DNA of 64,000 nt from Methanomicrobium sp. W14 (GCF_017875315.1 NZ_JAGGMM010000003.1:372001-436000), one strand, 5' to 3'; counted from the stretch's first letter, positions 45,470 through 55,621 are shown. Notes: generated by a model not told the origin, from the sequence alone. Numbers and translations are program-made.

Positions 45470-46570
45470 ATGGTTCAGAAAAATTACACCCGTATTCTGG
45501 TTCTCGGGCTGGTGGTACTTGCACTGTTTGCCGCGTTTTCTGCGGGGTGCACATCTACGGACACCGTTACCGGCAATACAACAGCCGCAGACAACGGCAC
45601 AAGAACGATTACCGATATGGCCGGAAGGGAGCTCACGGTTCCTTCCGAAATCAACAAAGTCCTGTGCACAGGGCCCCCGACATATAACCTTGTATACATG
45701 CTTGCCCCTGAAAAGCTTGCAGGATGGTACACCACATTCAATGACAAGGAAAAGGAGTTCATTCCAGCGGAATACCAAAACCTTCCCAACTCAGGGGGAT
45801 GGTATGGAAAACAGACGGGAAACTACGAGACCTTCCTCCAGACTGACCCTGACATATTACTCGACAGCTTCAATGAAATGGGCAATACAAACGAAACTCT
45901 TGACGAAAGGCAGGAAAACATGGGAAGCATACCGGTTATAGGAGTGCTTGACACAACCAACGCGTCGGCGTACTCCGCACCTATCAGGTATGTAGGCAAA
46001 CTCCTGGGCGAGGAGGAGCAGGCGCAGAAACTCACAGACTTCTATGAAGACATACTCGGAAAAGTAAACGAAAGGGTTGCAAAAATGACCGGCTCGGAAA
46101 AACCGACGGTATATTATGCAGAAGGACCTGAAGGCCTTCAGACTGACCCGGCAGGGTCAGCGCACTCGCAGTTAATAGAACTCTGCGGCGGGACAAACAT
46201 CGCGGACTGCAAAATCAACCAGGGATACGGTATGACCGAAGTCTCGATGGAGCAGGTCATTGGCTGGAACCCCGACATAATAATTGCAGGCAGCTCCGAC
46301 TTCTACGACTCAGTATACAACGACTCAAGGTGGAAGGACATAACGGCAGTCAAAAACGGACAGGTTTATCTCGCACCCGTTGGCGTCCCGTTCTCCTGGT
46401 TTGACAGACCCCCGGGCGTAAACAGGATAATAGGAATAGCATGGACGGCAAAAGTCCTTCACCCCGACTTATTCGAAGACTTCGACATGAGAGAGCTCGC
46501 ACAGTATTACTATACAAACTTTATCCACCAGCCTTTAACAGAAGAGCAGATGGACGAGCTCGGGATATAA
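45470..46570 (+). CDS. ABC transporter substrate-binding lipoprotein, iron-complex type (copy 1)
   Basis: 366 residues. A lipoprotein signal ends at Cys27 (FAAFSAGC). The body is a class III periplasmic-binding fold (PF01497-like): RTITDMAGRELTVPSEINKV, LAPEKLAGW, NPDIIIAGSSDFYDSV and DITAVKNGQVYLAPVGVP. Relatives bind iron siderophores, haem, cobalamin or other metal complexes; the ligand here is unknown. No permease or cognate ATPase is in the operon, so it must use one encoded elsewhere. The next gene is a close paralogue. Confidence 0.88.
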   Translation: MVQKNYTRILVLGLVVLALFAAFSAGCTSTDTVTGNTTAADNGTRTITDMAGRELTVPSEINKVLCTGPPTYNLVYMLAPEKLAGWYTTFNDKEKEFIPAEYQNLPNSGGWYGKQTGNYETFLQTDPDILLDSFNEMGNTNETLDERQENMGSIPVIGVLDTTNASAYSAPIRYVGKLLGEEEQAQKLTDFYEDILGKVNERVAKMTGSEKPTVYYAEGPEGLQTDPAGSAHSQLIELCGGTNIADCKINQGYGMTEVSMEQVIGWNPDIIIAGSSDFYDSVYNDSRWKDITAVKNGQVYLAPVGVPFSWFDRPPGVNRIIGIAWTAKVLHPDLFEDFDMRELAQYYYTNFIHQPLTEEQMDELGI

Positions 46571-46577
46571 AGACAAG

Positions 46578-46624
46578 ACCAGGGCTGAAAGACTCTGGTT
46601 TAATGCACACACATCTTTTTTTTA
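46578..46624 (+). terminator. Hairpin plus T-run after copy 1
   Basis: ACCAG (46578-46582) pairs with CTGGT (46595-46599), and T8 follows at 46616-46623. It separates the two paralogues, which therefore have their own transcripts. Confidence 0.5.
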
Positions 46625-46724
46625 TGCCGGGCTTTTGGTGCCAGGCGCCCGGAATTCAGTTATTCAAAGACCAAAAACAAAACCTCTCGGCTTTACGGTA
46701 AGGATTAACTCAATGGTAAACCAC

Positions 46725-46737
46725 ATTAATTTAACCT
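46725..46737. promoter_or_regulatory. Shared 13-mer before the second binding lipoprotein
   Basis: ATTAATTTAACCT is identical to 45380-45392 and lies 76 nt before the start, against 78 nt in copy 1. Conservation amid diverged sequence suggests a common regulator site. Confidence 0.45.
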
Positions 46738-46812
46738 GAATTCTAAATAAACATCAATTCTAATATGCTTTAATTACAACAGTAAAACGATCATTTCTAC
46801 CGGATGATAACT

Positions 46813-47910
46813 ATGGATCAAAAGCAGTACAAAATTATTCTGGTCCTCGGATTAGTCCTGGTGTCACTTACAGCCGCATTCGCGGCCGGGTGCACCACTT
46901 CCGGGACAGACAACACCACAGTTGCCGAAAATTCAACCAGAACCATAACGGACATGGCGGGAAGAGAGGTAACAATTCCCACCGAAATAAACTCGGTTTT
47001 ATGCACTTCCCCCCCGTCCACAATGTTTGTCTACATGCTGGCACCTGACAAGCTTGCAGGCTGGAACTTTAAGCTGGGCAACGGAGCAAAGAATTACATG
47101 CCGGAAAAATACTTCAGCCTCCCCGTAGTGGGCGGATGGTTCGGCACACAGACCGGAAACTATGAGACTTTCCTCAACATCAGCCCCGATATAGTAATAG
47201 AAGGCTTCAATATCCAGGGCAATGCCGTTGACACGGTCGGGGAAAGACAGGAGAACATGGGAAGCATCCCTGTTGTCGGACTTGAAGACACAACCAACGC
47301 ATCAGCGTATTCGGCACCGATAAAGTTTATAGGAGAACTCCTTGGTGAAGAAGAGCAGGCAGAAAAACTTACCGACTTCTACGAGGGCATACTCGGAAAA
47401 GTAAACGAAAGGGTTGCAAACCTGACGGATTCCGGGAAACCGACAGTTTACTACGCGGAAGGACCTGAAGGACTACAGACTGACCCGTCGGGTTCGCAGC
47501 ACTCGCAGTTGATAGAGCTATGCGGCGGTGTAAACATTGCGGACTGCAAGAAAACTCCTGTCTACGGCAGGACCGAAGTCTCACTGGAGCAGGTCATAAG
47601 CTGGAACCCCGACATTATCCTTGCAGGAAGTTCTGATTTCTACAACTCCGTGTACAACGACTCAAGGTGGAAGGACATAACGGCAGTCAAAAACAAACAG
47701 GTATATCTCATCCCGACAGACGTCCCGTTCTGCTGGTTCGACAGGCCGCCGGCAGGTAACAGGATAATAGGAATTGCATGGACGGCAAAAGTTCTCCACC
47801 CTGACCTATTCGAAGACTTCGACATGAAAGAGCTGACGCAGTACTTCTACACAAACTTCATCCACCAGTCTCTTACCGACGAACAGATGGACGAACTTGA
47901 CCTGCAATAA
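46813..47910 (+). CDS. ABC transporter substrate-binding lipoprotein, iron-complex type (copy 2)
   Basis: 365 residues from ATG 46813; this start aligns with copy 1 and puts the lipobox cysteine again at residue 27 (LTAAFAAGC), so the ATG at 46804 is less likely. It is roughly 70% identical to copy 1 by eye (TITDMAGREVTIPTEI, ERQENMGSIPVVGLEDTTNA, KPTVYYAEGPEGLQTDPSG). Differences cluster in the ligand region (STMFVYMLAPDKLAGWNFKL, PTDVPFCWFDRPP with a new Cys). The duplication included upstream DNA. Confidence 0.88.
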   Translation: MDQKQYKIILVLGLVLVSLTAAFAAGCTTSGTDNTTVAENSTRTITDMAGREVTIPTEINSVLCTSPPSTMFVYMLAPDKLAGWNFKLGNGAKNYMPEKYFSLPVVGGWFGTQTGNYETFLNISPDIVIEGFNIQGNAVDTVGERQENMGSIPVVGLEDTTNASAYSAPIKFIGELLGEEEQAEKLTDFYEGILGKVNERVANLTDSGKPTVYYAEGPEGLQTDPSGSQHSQLIELCGGVNIADCKKTPVYGRTEVSLEQVISWNPDIILAGSSDFYNSVYNDSRWKDITAVKNKQVYLIPTDVPFCWFDRPPAGNRIIGIAWTAKVLHPDLFEDFDMKELTQYFYTNFIHQSLTDEQMDELDLQ

Positions 47911-48149
47911 AAAAGTCTTGCAAAAAGAAAATACCTGACCAAGACAGGGATAACAGTCCCTCTCTAAAATTTCAGATAAAGCAGGAGGTTAGAGGTTAAT
48001 CCCTGCCTTAAAATTAAACTCATTTTTCGAGATATCTCTTCCGTAATTTCAGTGGTAATCAAAACCCTCTGCCTCAGAACTTGCCTGAAAAATACAAAAT
48101 TCTGAATGAATGCAGGATTTCTTTAAAAATTTTTCTTTTACCATGACAT

Positions 48150-50000
48150 TTATCCCCCGGATTCATAAAGCTCATAATACAACCCGGACTTCTGCATCAG
48201 GTCGTCGTGACTGCCGCTTTCGACAATCCTGCCCCTGCTCATGACATAAATGGTATCGGCCTTTTTTATCGTCGACAGCCTGTGGGCTATTATAAACGTG
48301 GTGATATTCTCAGAAACGCGGTTTATGGAGTCCTGGACAACCGCCTCCGACTCGTTGTCAAGGTTGCTTGTGGCCTCGTCAAGAACAAGTATCTCGGGAT
48401 TTCTCACAAGTGCCCGTGCTATTGCAACCCTCTGTTTTTCACCGCCGGAAAGCCTGATTCCCTGGTCACCTACAATACTGTCATAACCGTCGGGAAGAGT
48501 CTGTATGAAGTCATGGATGTTCGCCTTTTTTGCCGCATCAACAACCTCCTCATCCGTGTATTCTCCTCCGAAAGATATGTTCTCCCGTATGGTGCTGTTG
48601 TAGATGAAAGTGTCCTGGCTTACATAGCCCACCCTTGATAAAAAAGTCTCCTTTTGGTATTCCTTCAGGTCATACCCGTTTATAAGAATTCTGCCGCCTT
48701 TAGTGTCGTAATACCTGAGAAGAAGCGAGACCAGAGTGGATTTCCCGGAACCCGAATGACCTACAAGTGCCGTTACCCGGTTCATTTTTATCCTGATGTT
48801 TATCCCTTCGATGAGTTTTTGCACCGGATAATACGAGAAAAACACATTGTCAAAGACTATATCGTCGTTTAAAACCTCAAAATTCTTTTTTCCGTCCTTT
48901 ATTTTGTGATAATTTGAATCGTTTAAAAACTCGTAAACCGATTCAAGGTTCGGCCAGCTGTCCATTATATTCATGTACTGGTTGCTTAAAGTGGCCATCC
49001 TCGGGATTACCTTGAGTGCGGAGAACACAAAAGTCCCCATTAAAGGTATAACATACAAAAAATTCTCCCTGTACATATAGTAAAGTGCAATAACCATGAC
49101 TGCAAGGCCGATAAAGAACAGGAACTGAAGTGTTGCCGCCGGAAGCTGCCTGAAAAAACCCATTCTTATGTATTTGTCCCAGAACTTCCGGAGAGCGGTA
49201 TCATATTTCTTCTCCCAGAACTTATCCCCGCAGACCGAACGAATCTGCCTTAAACCCTGGATATAGCTGCTTATGACCTCGTTTTCGGACTGCATCGAAT
49301 GCATCTGGAGAAACCCGAGCCTTACGGCGAATTTGTTGCCGATAAACCTTACAAAAAGGATGAAACCGATGCTTCCCGCAATAAGGAATATGACGGCGTT
49401 TACAGATATGAAAAAAAGTGTTAAAAGAATCGTGAACACTATGATTGAGTCCGAAAACATCGACGTTGCGGTCTCAAGGAATCTTCGTATCTGCGACGGT
49501 GCGGTAACCACACTGTATATTATATCCCCGCGTTTGTTGTCGACATAATACTGGTAATCGTTTTTTACGAGTTTTTCGAATATTGTCCTCTTTGTCGTCG
49601 TTATAATCTTTTTTGTGACGTACAACGAGAGGTACCTGTATACAAGGGAAAGTGCGAACGTAACCGTTACAAGAACCATGAAAAGAAGAGTGAATATCAC
49701 GATATCCGGGAAATTCGCCAGATTCCTGATGAAGTTGTACAAAGGCTCGAAAAGAGCAATCTCTCCTCCCTGAAAATCGATTGTGGCGTTCATTATCGGG
49801 TATAAAAGAACAATCTGAAAAGTTTCGAGAAGACCTATTACAACGCTTAAAAAAAGCAGCAGGACCATATATCCGCGGTAGCCGTCGCTGTAGAACATAA
49901 AAAGCCCTGAAGCCTGCTTTAAGGACTCCATTTTTCTTTTAAAAAAGCCCGCAATACCTTTTTTTGTCATAAGACCGGATGAAACTGACTCTTCTTTCAT
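48150..50000 (-). CDS. ABC exporter, fused membrane and ATPase domains
   Basis: 616 residues, a half-transporter of the MsbA/lipid-exporter type. Six membrane helices lie within about 40-330. The ATPase (about 370-610) has Walker A GHSGSGKST, signature IRLSGGEKQR, Walker B ILVLDEATSNLDN and the H-loop IIAHRLST. It would work as a homodimer exporting lipid-linked sugar, lipid or peptide. It is alone on the minus strand, so no partner gene tells the cargo. Confidence 0.88.
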   Translation of the reverse strand: MKEESVSSGLMTKKGIAGFFKRKMESLKQASGLFMFYSDGYRGYMVLLLFLSVVIGLLETFQIVLLYPIMNATIDFQGGEIALFEPLYNFIRNLANFPDIVIFTLLFMVLVTVTFALSLVYRYLSLYVTKKIITTTKRTIFEKLVKNDYQYYVDNKRGDIIYSVVTAPSQIRRFLETATSMFSDSIIVFTILLTLFFISVNAVIFLIAGSIGFILFVRFIGNKFAVRLGFLQMHSMQSENEVISSYIQGLRQIRSVCGDKFWEKKYDTALRKFWDKYIRMGFFRQLPAATLQFLFFIGLAVMVIALYYMYRENFLYVIPLMGTFVFSALKVIPRMATLSNQYMNIMDSWPNLESVYEFLNDSNYHKIKDGKKNFEVLNDDIVFDNVFFSYYPVQKLIEGINIRIKMNRVTALVGHSGSGKSTLVSLLLRYYDTKGGRILINGYDLKEYQKETFLSRVGYVSQDTFIYNSTIRENISFGGEYTDEEVVDAAKKANIHDFIQTLPDGYDSIVGDQGIRLSGGEKQRVAIARALVRNPEILVLDEATSNLDNESEAVVQDSINRVSENITTFIIAHRLSTIKKADTIYVMSRGRIVESGSHDDLMQKSGLYYELYESGG

Positions 50001-50181
50001 TAATGCACCAAAACCAATAATTATTTTCGGGTATTACAGCCGTTTTGACAAAAAAGGCTTATTCATCAGTAACATTTAAACAGATCGGTTCTTTAAATGT
50101 TATGAATATATTGAATTTTTGTAATATAACAGGATTTCTTTTATGACCTGAAATAAATCTTTTACCGGCATAAACCCTTTT

Positions 50182-51030
50182 TCAGTATCCCGTGGCGTAA
50201 TACCAGCCGTTCTCTTCCCTAATCCTTACAGGGACGTCGAAAAGGCTTCCTATAACTTCACTTTTCAGGATTTCATCCTTGGGACCGTCATTACAGAACT
50301 TTCCGTCCTTCATTAAAATCACCCTTGAAATTTCGGGAATTATGTCGTACAGGTTGTGGGTGACCATTATTATGCCTGTACCGTGACAGGCTATCTTTCT
50401 TATAGTCGTCCTGAAGGTATGAAGGGCGTGGAGGTCAAGCCCTGTTGTAGGTTCGTCAAGGATTAAGGCTTTAGGGTCATGGACAAGTGCACGCCCTATC
50501 AGAAAGCGCCTCGCCTCCCCGGTCGACATCTTTCTCATCGGGCGGTTTTGCAGGTGGGAAATTTCCAGAAAATTCAGAATCTCATCCGTTTTTCTCTCCA
50601 TGTCAGGTGTAACGTCATGGTGAAAAAAAAGCCCGATACTTGAAAAAAATCCCGATAGGATAACGTCACGGCCCGTCGTATCACGTGTGTACGTAAACTG
50701 AAGGTCCTGTGAGACTATTCCAAGCATCTCCCGGAGGTCTGATACATGCCAGACCTCCTTTCCAAGAATCATATATTTCATGCAGGGACTGGCAAGAGGG
50801 TAGTTTTCCCTTGTTATTGTCCTGATAAAGGTGGACTTTCCTGAACCGTTCGGGCCGAGAATTGCCACATGTTCACCGGAGTTCACGATAAGTGAGAGGG
50901 AATCAAGCACTTTGTTATCCTCTCTCATTACGGTGATGCCGGAAAAGTCAATAAGCGGCGGGAAAGGCGGTTTTGAAATGCATTCATCCGGTTTAGTCAT
51001 TTCATTATCATTCACCCACAACATATACAT
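50182..51030 (-). CDS. ABC transporter ATP-binding protein, lone
   Basis: 282 residues. Walker A LGPNGSGKST, Q-loop IVSQDLQF, a shortened signature MSTGEARRF, and Walker B ALILDEPTTGLDLHA with H-loop MVTHNLYDI. There is no membrane domain and no permease gene beside it. It looks like the ModF/iron-complex type of lone ATPase and could be the missing ATPase for the binding lipoproteins 2 kb away, although that is inference. ATG at 51000 (MTKPDE) is an alternative start. Confidence 0.85.
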   Translation of the reverse strand: MYMLWVNDNEMTKPDECISKPPFPPLIDFSGITVMREDNKVLDSLSLIVNSGEHVAILGPNGSGKSTFIRTITRENYPLASPCMKYMILGKEVWHVSDLREMLGIVSQDLQFTYTRDTTGRDVILSGFFSSIGLFFHHDVTPDMERKTDEILNFLEISHLQNRPMRKMSTGEARRFLIGRALVHDPKALILDEPTTGLDLHALHTFRTTIRKIACHGTGIIMVTHNLYDIIPEISRVILMKDGKFCNDGPKDEILKSEVIGSLFDVPVRIREENGWYYATGY

Positions 51031-51113
51031 AATGTGCAGGACTGTGCAGACCAGTGTATTATGGCCTGAGAAAATCTCTTATCCCTTAAAAAACAAGGGC
51101 CTGAAAAGACGTT

Positions 51114-51521
51114 TCAGGCAACGCCGTTTTCCCTGAAGCAGTCAATGTAATTCTTGTCAGTTCCTTTGATGTGCCCTGTAATCCACCCGCTCAGAAATTT
51201 CATGACATCAATGGAAAGACCAAGTTTTCCTGAAGAAAAAGAGTCCTGAAAGTCCACGACCTTTGCGACAAAAGCGTCGTGCTCTTTTTTGTGCTTCTCG
51301 TAGTCGGGATACCCAAATTTCTTCATGTATTTTTCCTCTGTCCCGAAGTGGTACTGGGTATATTCGGCAAGCTCTTTCAGGGTCTTTTCAAGTGCGTCCT
51401 TTCCCTTTCCCGAACGCATTCCGTCATGAAGGGCGTTTATCTGTGATACGAGTTTCTTGTGCTGTTCGTCAATTTCATTTATTTGTACAGAGAGGTCGTC
51501 TGACCAGTTCATATATGCCAT
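51114..51521 (-). CDS. Bacteriohemerythrin
   Basis: 135 residues with all seven di-iron ligands: His21, His58, Glu62, His77, His81, His117, Asp122 (DEQHKKL, YHFGTEEKYM, KHKKEHDAF, HIKGTDKNY). It reversibly binds O2 and may carry or scavenge oxygen in a strict anaerobe, or sense it. It is a single-gene unit; an A/T-rich promoter region lies upstream. Confidence 0.9.
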   Translation of the reverse strand: MAYMNWSDDLSVQINEIDEQHKKLVSQINALHDGMRSGKGKDALEKTLKELAEYTQYHFGTEEKYMKKFGYPDYEKHKKEHDAFVAKVVDFQDSFSSGKLGLSIDVMKFLSGWITGHIKGTDKNYIDCFRENGVA

Positions 51522-51900
51522 AGTATATTGTTCGTATAAGTACTAATTAAATTTTTAGGATCTCAAAACCACAATAAACCCTGAATAACGGATTTTTAAC
51601 TAAAAATAATAACTTTCCCTGTTTTTACGGGCGCGGCAGGGTCAGGGACAGCTACATTGCAAAATTCTGTCAAAAAAACTTACAGGAAAAAATAACGGCT
51701 ATTAAAATAATCATACATTCAGTGATAAATAATATTGACAGAATAAAGAGTTTGAGAATAAATAGTTTAAAAACAATTTATCCTAAAAACAGCAAAATAA
51801 ATGAGGATTACTTCATTCGCCTGAAAAATAAAACTACGTTTAACCGGATTTTCAACGGAAAATTTACAGGTTCCAAAGTTTTGCAGAAAGGACCGGTGAC
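51522..51900. other. 379-nt AT-rich leader of the LamG cluster
   Basis: Divergent region between the hemerythrin and LamG genes. It contains promoter-like A/T sequence and one lysine-rich 60-codon frame (51722-51904), listed separately. No repeat or RNA gene was recognised. Confidence 0.5.
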
Positions 51901-51904
51901 ATGA
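51722..51904 (+). CDS. Possible 60-residue basic peptide coupled to the LamG gene
   Basis: GTG at 51722 to TGA 51902-51904, whose bases overlap the ATG of the LamG gene (ATGA). The product is rich in Lys, Asn and Ile (INNIDRIKSLRINSLKTI) with no recognisable domain. The exact stop-start overlap argues for a real leader gene, but the composition is what random AT-rich DNA would give. Confidence 0.25.
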   Translation: MINNIDRIKSLRINSLKTIYPKNSKINEDYFIRLKNKTTFNRIFNGKFTGSKVLQKGPVT

Positions 51905-54900
51905 TGCAGGATGAACCCAGAGGTGACGGAGGCTACATCTCGATGTCCCTTGACTCCCTTTCATGGGCGCAGACAGATGCTGCAGCAGCCGGCCTGTTTA
52001 CAGGGCAGGAACAGGTCTCGGTGGACGCATGGGTAAGGTTCGACGGCCTTCCGGCCGAAACCACGGTTTTAGGGCAGGAAGGCGTCTTCGCCTTTGGGAG
52101 CAGGTCTGACTCGGTTTATTTCAGGTTTGAGGGACTTTTGGCAGTATTCTCAAACCCTGCTCAGTCTAAACTTCATGACGAAAACTGGCATTATATATGC
52201 GCAACTTTTGACGGCTCGACCGTGAGACTTTATATCGACGGCTGGTTCAATGCAGGCCAGAGCTGCATGGGAAACATTGCCCCTAAAACTAACCCCGTCC
52301 TGATAGGCCGCGGTGTCAGGGGGCTTGTCAGGCGTGTACGTATATATAATACCGCTCTTGACGAAAAGACCGTTCTAAACAATATGTACTGTTCTCCGGC
52401 ATCAGGTACAATTGTTGCCGATTTTGACTTCAACGCAGGTAAGCCCGAAGACAGGGGACCTTCATCTTACCCGGTGTCGCTACAGAACAACGCCTTTATG
52501 GTCAAAGTCACACCCGCACTTTCACCGGGCACGCACGGTTTTGCACGACCGCTGAATGATACCGACATAAATCCCGGCGGAGGACAGGTGGACCCGTATT
52601 CCGTACAGGCCTGGATATACATTTCGTCAAAGTCAAATCCCGTTCAGGCGGTTTTTGTCAACAGTGGCCTGATGGAAGACACGGGAATGGCACTGTATGT
52701 AAGATATGATAAAAATGCATCAGCCTATCGCCTAGTATCACAAAGGGGGTCTTTCGGCAGCAGCGGCCAGGCACTTACATCTTCAGGTACAGTTTCAGAA
52801 GGCACCTGGACAAACGTCGCCACGACATTCGACGGCATTACTCTCAGTCTCTATATAAACGGCGTACTCAGCGGTTCCGTGAACTGCAAACCTGTCCCGC
52901 TGTACAACAGGTTCGGGTATTTACTCATAGGCGCTGCGGTCGAAGAGGGCAGCCCTTTGGCCACTGCAACGTTTCTGGGTTTCATACGCGGAGTGGACGT
53001 CTGGTCGCGTGCATTAACCGCCGCAGAAATCGCAGACTTCATGAAAACCCCTCCTTATACAAAGTCGCAGGGCCTGCAGGCGTCCTATGTCTTTACGAGT
53101 TCTCCGGCGCGAAACTGGGTCAACGGCCACCCGGTTGCGCTTGCAGAGGGGGCAGTCCTTTCGGGCCAGAGAGAAAAGATTTCTGAAAGTGAAGGACTGC
53201 CCCGCGATGAGTACTCCGGAATGCCTGATACGGGACTTGATCCCGGTTTAATGGAAAACATACGTTTCGGTCTCGATTTCCATGAATTTTATGAGAAAAA
53301 CCGCAAAGCCTTTGACGAGGCAGAAGCGAGGGATATTGCGGCGTTTGACGACCCGAAAGACCGGGAAATTATAAAAAAGGCCTGGGATGACGTCAGGGAT
53401 AAAATTGCAAACGACCCTTTGTCCCTGCCTCTTCTTGTGACCCGCCATAAAATCAACGGGGAGCACCTCCTTATAGTCCACAGACCTGAAAGGTCTTATG
53501 TGGCATACCGCACTGCGGAGGAAAATTTCGATGACTGCACAATGTGGAAGATTTCGCTTGTATTCACCATTATTGCCGGTGTACTCGATGCCGTCACGGG
53601 AGTCGGGGCCGTCAAAACCAACAAGGCTGTAATCTATATAGCACGTGTCCTGAAAGTGCCGAAAATAAGAGCAATGCTGGCCCTCGGGGCATCAATCTCC
53701 GCTATAAATATTTTCTCCATAGCGGGCTGCCTTTATTCATCGGGAATGCTGCGTCAGCTCATTCTTCTTGTTCTTGACGTCAGTTTCTGGACTCTTATCA
53801 GGGTACTGGGAAATATTGTCGCATTTGTAACAGGCTTTGCCTCCGCCCGTATCATAGCATCTCTTGTCGCTACAGCAGGGGCTTATGCAATAACATATTC
53901 CGGCAGACCCGCGTCCTGTGACCCGTTCCCCGCCGTGAGTCTGGCAGGCGTCGCATTCGACTACGACCCCGCCGGACAGGCCGTGGACGCACTGACAATC
54001 AGGCGAAACTACGGTTCAGATATAAATGTACCCGAATGGAAACCCGGCATAACACTTCCAAAAGATTCACCTTGCGCCTATGCCCTCAGCCTTATAGAGG
54101 GAAAGACACCGGCAATTCAGGTTACGCTTAACGTTCCAGAATCCACAACACGCACAACAAGTATTCAGGCGACGGGAGGAGGCGTTCTCGGGGCAATCGA
54201 CCCGGCAACTGTAGATTTCAAATCAGGCACGGACGTGACGGTTACCATTCCTCTTTCCCACAACACCATCTCTTCAAACGGGGTCGGACGCTATGACGTG
54301 AAATGGAACTGGCAGTACAAAGGAGAGGACGGCACCTGGGAAAACATGGCCGCAACAACGCACAGGGTCTATGTCCTGCTCGACAAACCGTGCAATCCCT
54401 GGAAGCAGACCCCAAACCGCACAAGCAGACAGCTCCCGTGGACAGACGTCCTTGACTACTCCTGCATATGGGCCGCAGGCGCAAAAACAACAGCCGATAT
54501 CCTGGACAAAATAACGGTAAAAGTCAATTCAGGCCTCGGTCTTAAGTATGATACCTCTCGCGGAAGCTCGGTCTACACCGATCGCAACAACAGTTTTCTG
54601 TGCAGCGATTTTATCAGTTTATTGGCTACAGGAAAAGGAAACGGAAAAATCGTCAACTGCACGGACTGCGCAACGATTGTCACAACATTCGCCAATATCC
54701 TGGGAGCAGATGTAATGGAATCCATCATGACCTCCGACCGTTATGCTTCCGAAGGGTTCAGCTGCAACCAGATACTTGCAATAGGAAAGACTACGTGGGA
54801 AGTACCCTTTAAGTGGGGGTTCAGGTATCATGAAGTGGCGTGGACGGGTTCAGGGTTTATCACCGATAACATATACGATGCCTGCCTTAAGTACGACACC

Positions 54901-55113
54901 GGCAAAGACCCGTGGGGAAGCGGTTCTCACGCTGCAGGACTGCCGGTAAACGTGAAGTTCTCCATATTGCAGCGAAAACCGAAACTTCCGGTCAGTGCCG
55001 ACAGTGCACGCTACCGGGAAAGACTTGCCGCAAATACGAACGCGGGGATTCTGAAATGTTTGCCGCAGGGCGCATCCCCGGGGACCAATTCAGGGAGAAG
55101 GCCAGTAAAATGA
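51901..55113 (+). CDS. LamG-membrane-transglutaminase-like multidomain protein
   Basis: 1070 residues, no N-terminal signal peptide. Two LamG/concanavalin-like domains lie at about 20-180 (WHYICATFDGSTVRLYIDG) and 210-385 (WTNVATTFDGITLSLYING). Then come a charged linker (about 430-540) and a hydrophobic block of three to four helices (about 548-670; LVFTIIAGVLDAVTGVGAV, LIRVLGNIVAFVTGFASAR). A beta region (about 700-840) and a C-terminal domain with Cys923 (NCTDCATIV), His977 (RYHEVAW) and Asp993 (IYDACLKYD) follow, the order and spacing of a transglutaminase/cysteine-protease triad. It may bind glycans and cut or crosslink a target. Two unknown genes follow in operon. Confidence 0.75.
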   Translation: MMQDEPRGDGGYISMSLDSLSWAQTDAAAAGLFTGQEQVSVDAWVRFDGLPAETTVLGQEGVFAFGSRSDSVYFRFEGLLAVFSNPAQSKLHDENWHYICATFDGSTVRLYIDGWFNAGQSCMGNIAPKTNPVLIGRGVRGLVRRVRIYNTALDEKTVLNNMYCSPASGTIVADFDFNAGKPEDRGPSSYPVSLQNNAFMVKVTPALSPGTHGFARPLNDTDINPGGGQVDPYSVQAWIYISSKSNPVQAVFVNSGLMEDTGMALYVRYDKNASAYRLVSQRGSFGSSGQALTSSGTVSEGTWTNVATTFDGITLSLYINGVLSGSVNCKPVPLYNRFGYLLIGAAVEEGSPLATATFLGFIRGVDVWSRALTAAEIADFMKTPPYTKSQGLQASYVFTSSPARNWVNGHPVALAEGAVLSGQREKISESEGLPRDEYSGMPDTGLDPGLMENIRFGLDFHEFYEKNRKAFDEAEARDIAAFDDPKDREIIKKAWDDVRDKIANDPLSLPLLVTRHKINGEHLLIVHRPERSYVAYRTAEENFDDCTMWKISLVFTIIAGVLDAVTGVGAVKTNKAVIYIARVLKVPKIRAMLALGASISAINIFSIAGCLYSSGMLRQLILLVLDVSFWTLIRVLGNIVAFVTGFASARIIASLVATAGAYAITYSGRPASCDPFPAVSLAGVAFDYDPAGQAVDALTIRRNYGSDINVPEWKPGITLPKDSPCAYALSLIEGKTPAIQVTLNVPESTTRTTSIQATGGGVLGAIDPATVDFKSGTDVTVTIPLSHNTISSNGVGRYDVKWNWQYKGEDGTWENMAATTHRVYVLLDKPCNPWKQTPNRTSRQLPWTDVLDYSCIWAAGAKTTADILDKITVKVNSGLGLKYDTSRGSSVYTDRNNSFLCSDFISLLATGKGNGKIVNCTDCATIVTTFANILGADVMESIMTSDRYASEGFSCNQILAIGKTTWEVPFKWGFRYHEVAWTGSGFITDNIYDACLKYDTGKDPWGSGSHAAGLPVNVKFSILQRKPKLPVSADSARYRERLAANTNAGILKCLPQGASPGTNSGRRPVK

Positions 55114-55129
55114 AGGAGGGTTTAGTCTT

Positions 55130-55621
55130 ATGAAAATGCAGGACTGGCTTAAAGGCGCCCGTAAAAGTTTTAATTTCGACGAGTGGCCACACCCTCCGGA
55201 AGAAAATGCACAGGTTAGCGTGAGACAGCTTATCCTTGACCTTAGTAAGACTGCCGGGGACTGGCGCCTGGAAAAGCGTCTCCCATGGGGAAACTTTGGG
55301 TACGTGGACTATTTCCGGAGTGTTAAAAACGACAGGCACAGGGTTATGGTGCGCATCAGCGAGTATGGGACCCATGATGACGCACGCATGGCGCTTTTGG
55401 AAGAGGTCAGCTTTTCGTCGGCACCGACTCTGCCGCGCCTCGATGAACTTGGAATAGAAATAGGAGACGTCGGTTTTACAGGACACGGCGATGTAAACAC
55501 AGGCATCACGTTTGTACGCCGCAACATTCTGGCGGACGTAAGAAGCATAGGAGAGGAGCCCGTATCAGTCAGGGAATTCACGCGGTTTGTGGACAACTAT
55601 ATTATCGGTGCCGGATTATAA
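55130..55621 (+). CDS. Unknown protein of the LamG cluster
   Basis: 163 residues, soluble, no signal. A strong Shine-Dalgarno sequence (AAGGAGGG) overlaps the stop of the LamG gene, 16 nt upstream, giving tight co-expression. The sequence alternates strands and helices (SVRQLILDLSKTAGDW, VMVRISEYGTHDDARMALLEE) and resembles no family I can name. It may be a partner, chaperone or immunity factor of the LamG protein. Confidence 0.65.
   Translation: MKMQDWLKGARKSFNFDEWPHPPEENAQVSVRQLILDLSKTAGDWRLEKRLPWGNFGYVDYFRSVKNDRHRVMVRISEYGTHDDARMALLEEVSFSSAPTLPRLDELGIEIGDVGFTGHGDVNTGITFVRRNILADVRSIGEEPVSVREFTRFVDNYIIGAGL

Noticed and set aside
47981-48006. GCAGG...CCTGC hairpin with an AGGTTAGAGGTTA repeat
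   Set aside because: Only five base pairs and no T-run directly after it; too weak to call a terminator.
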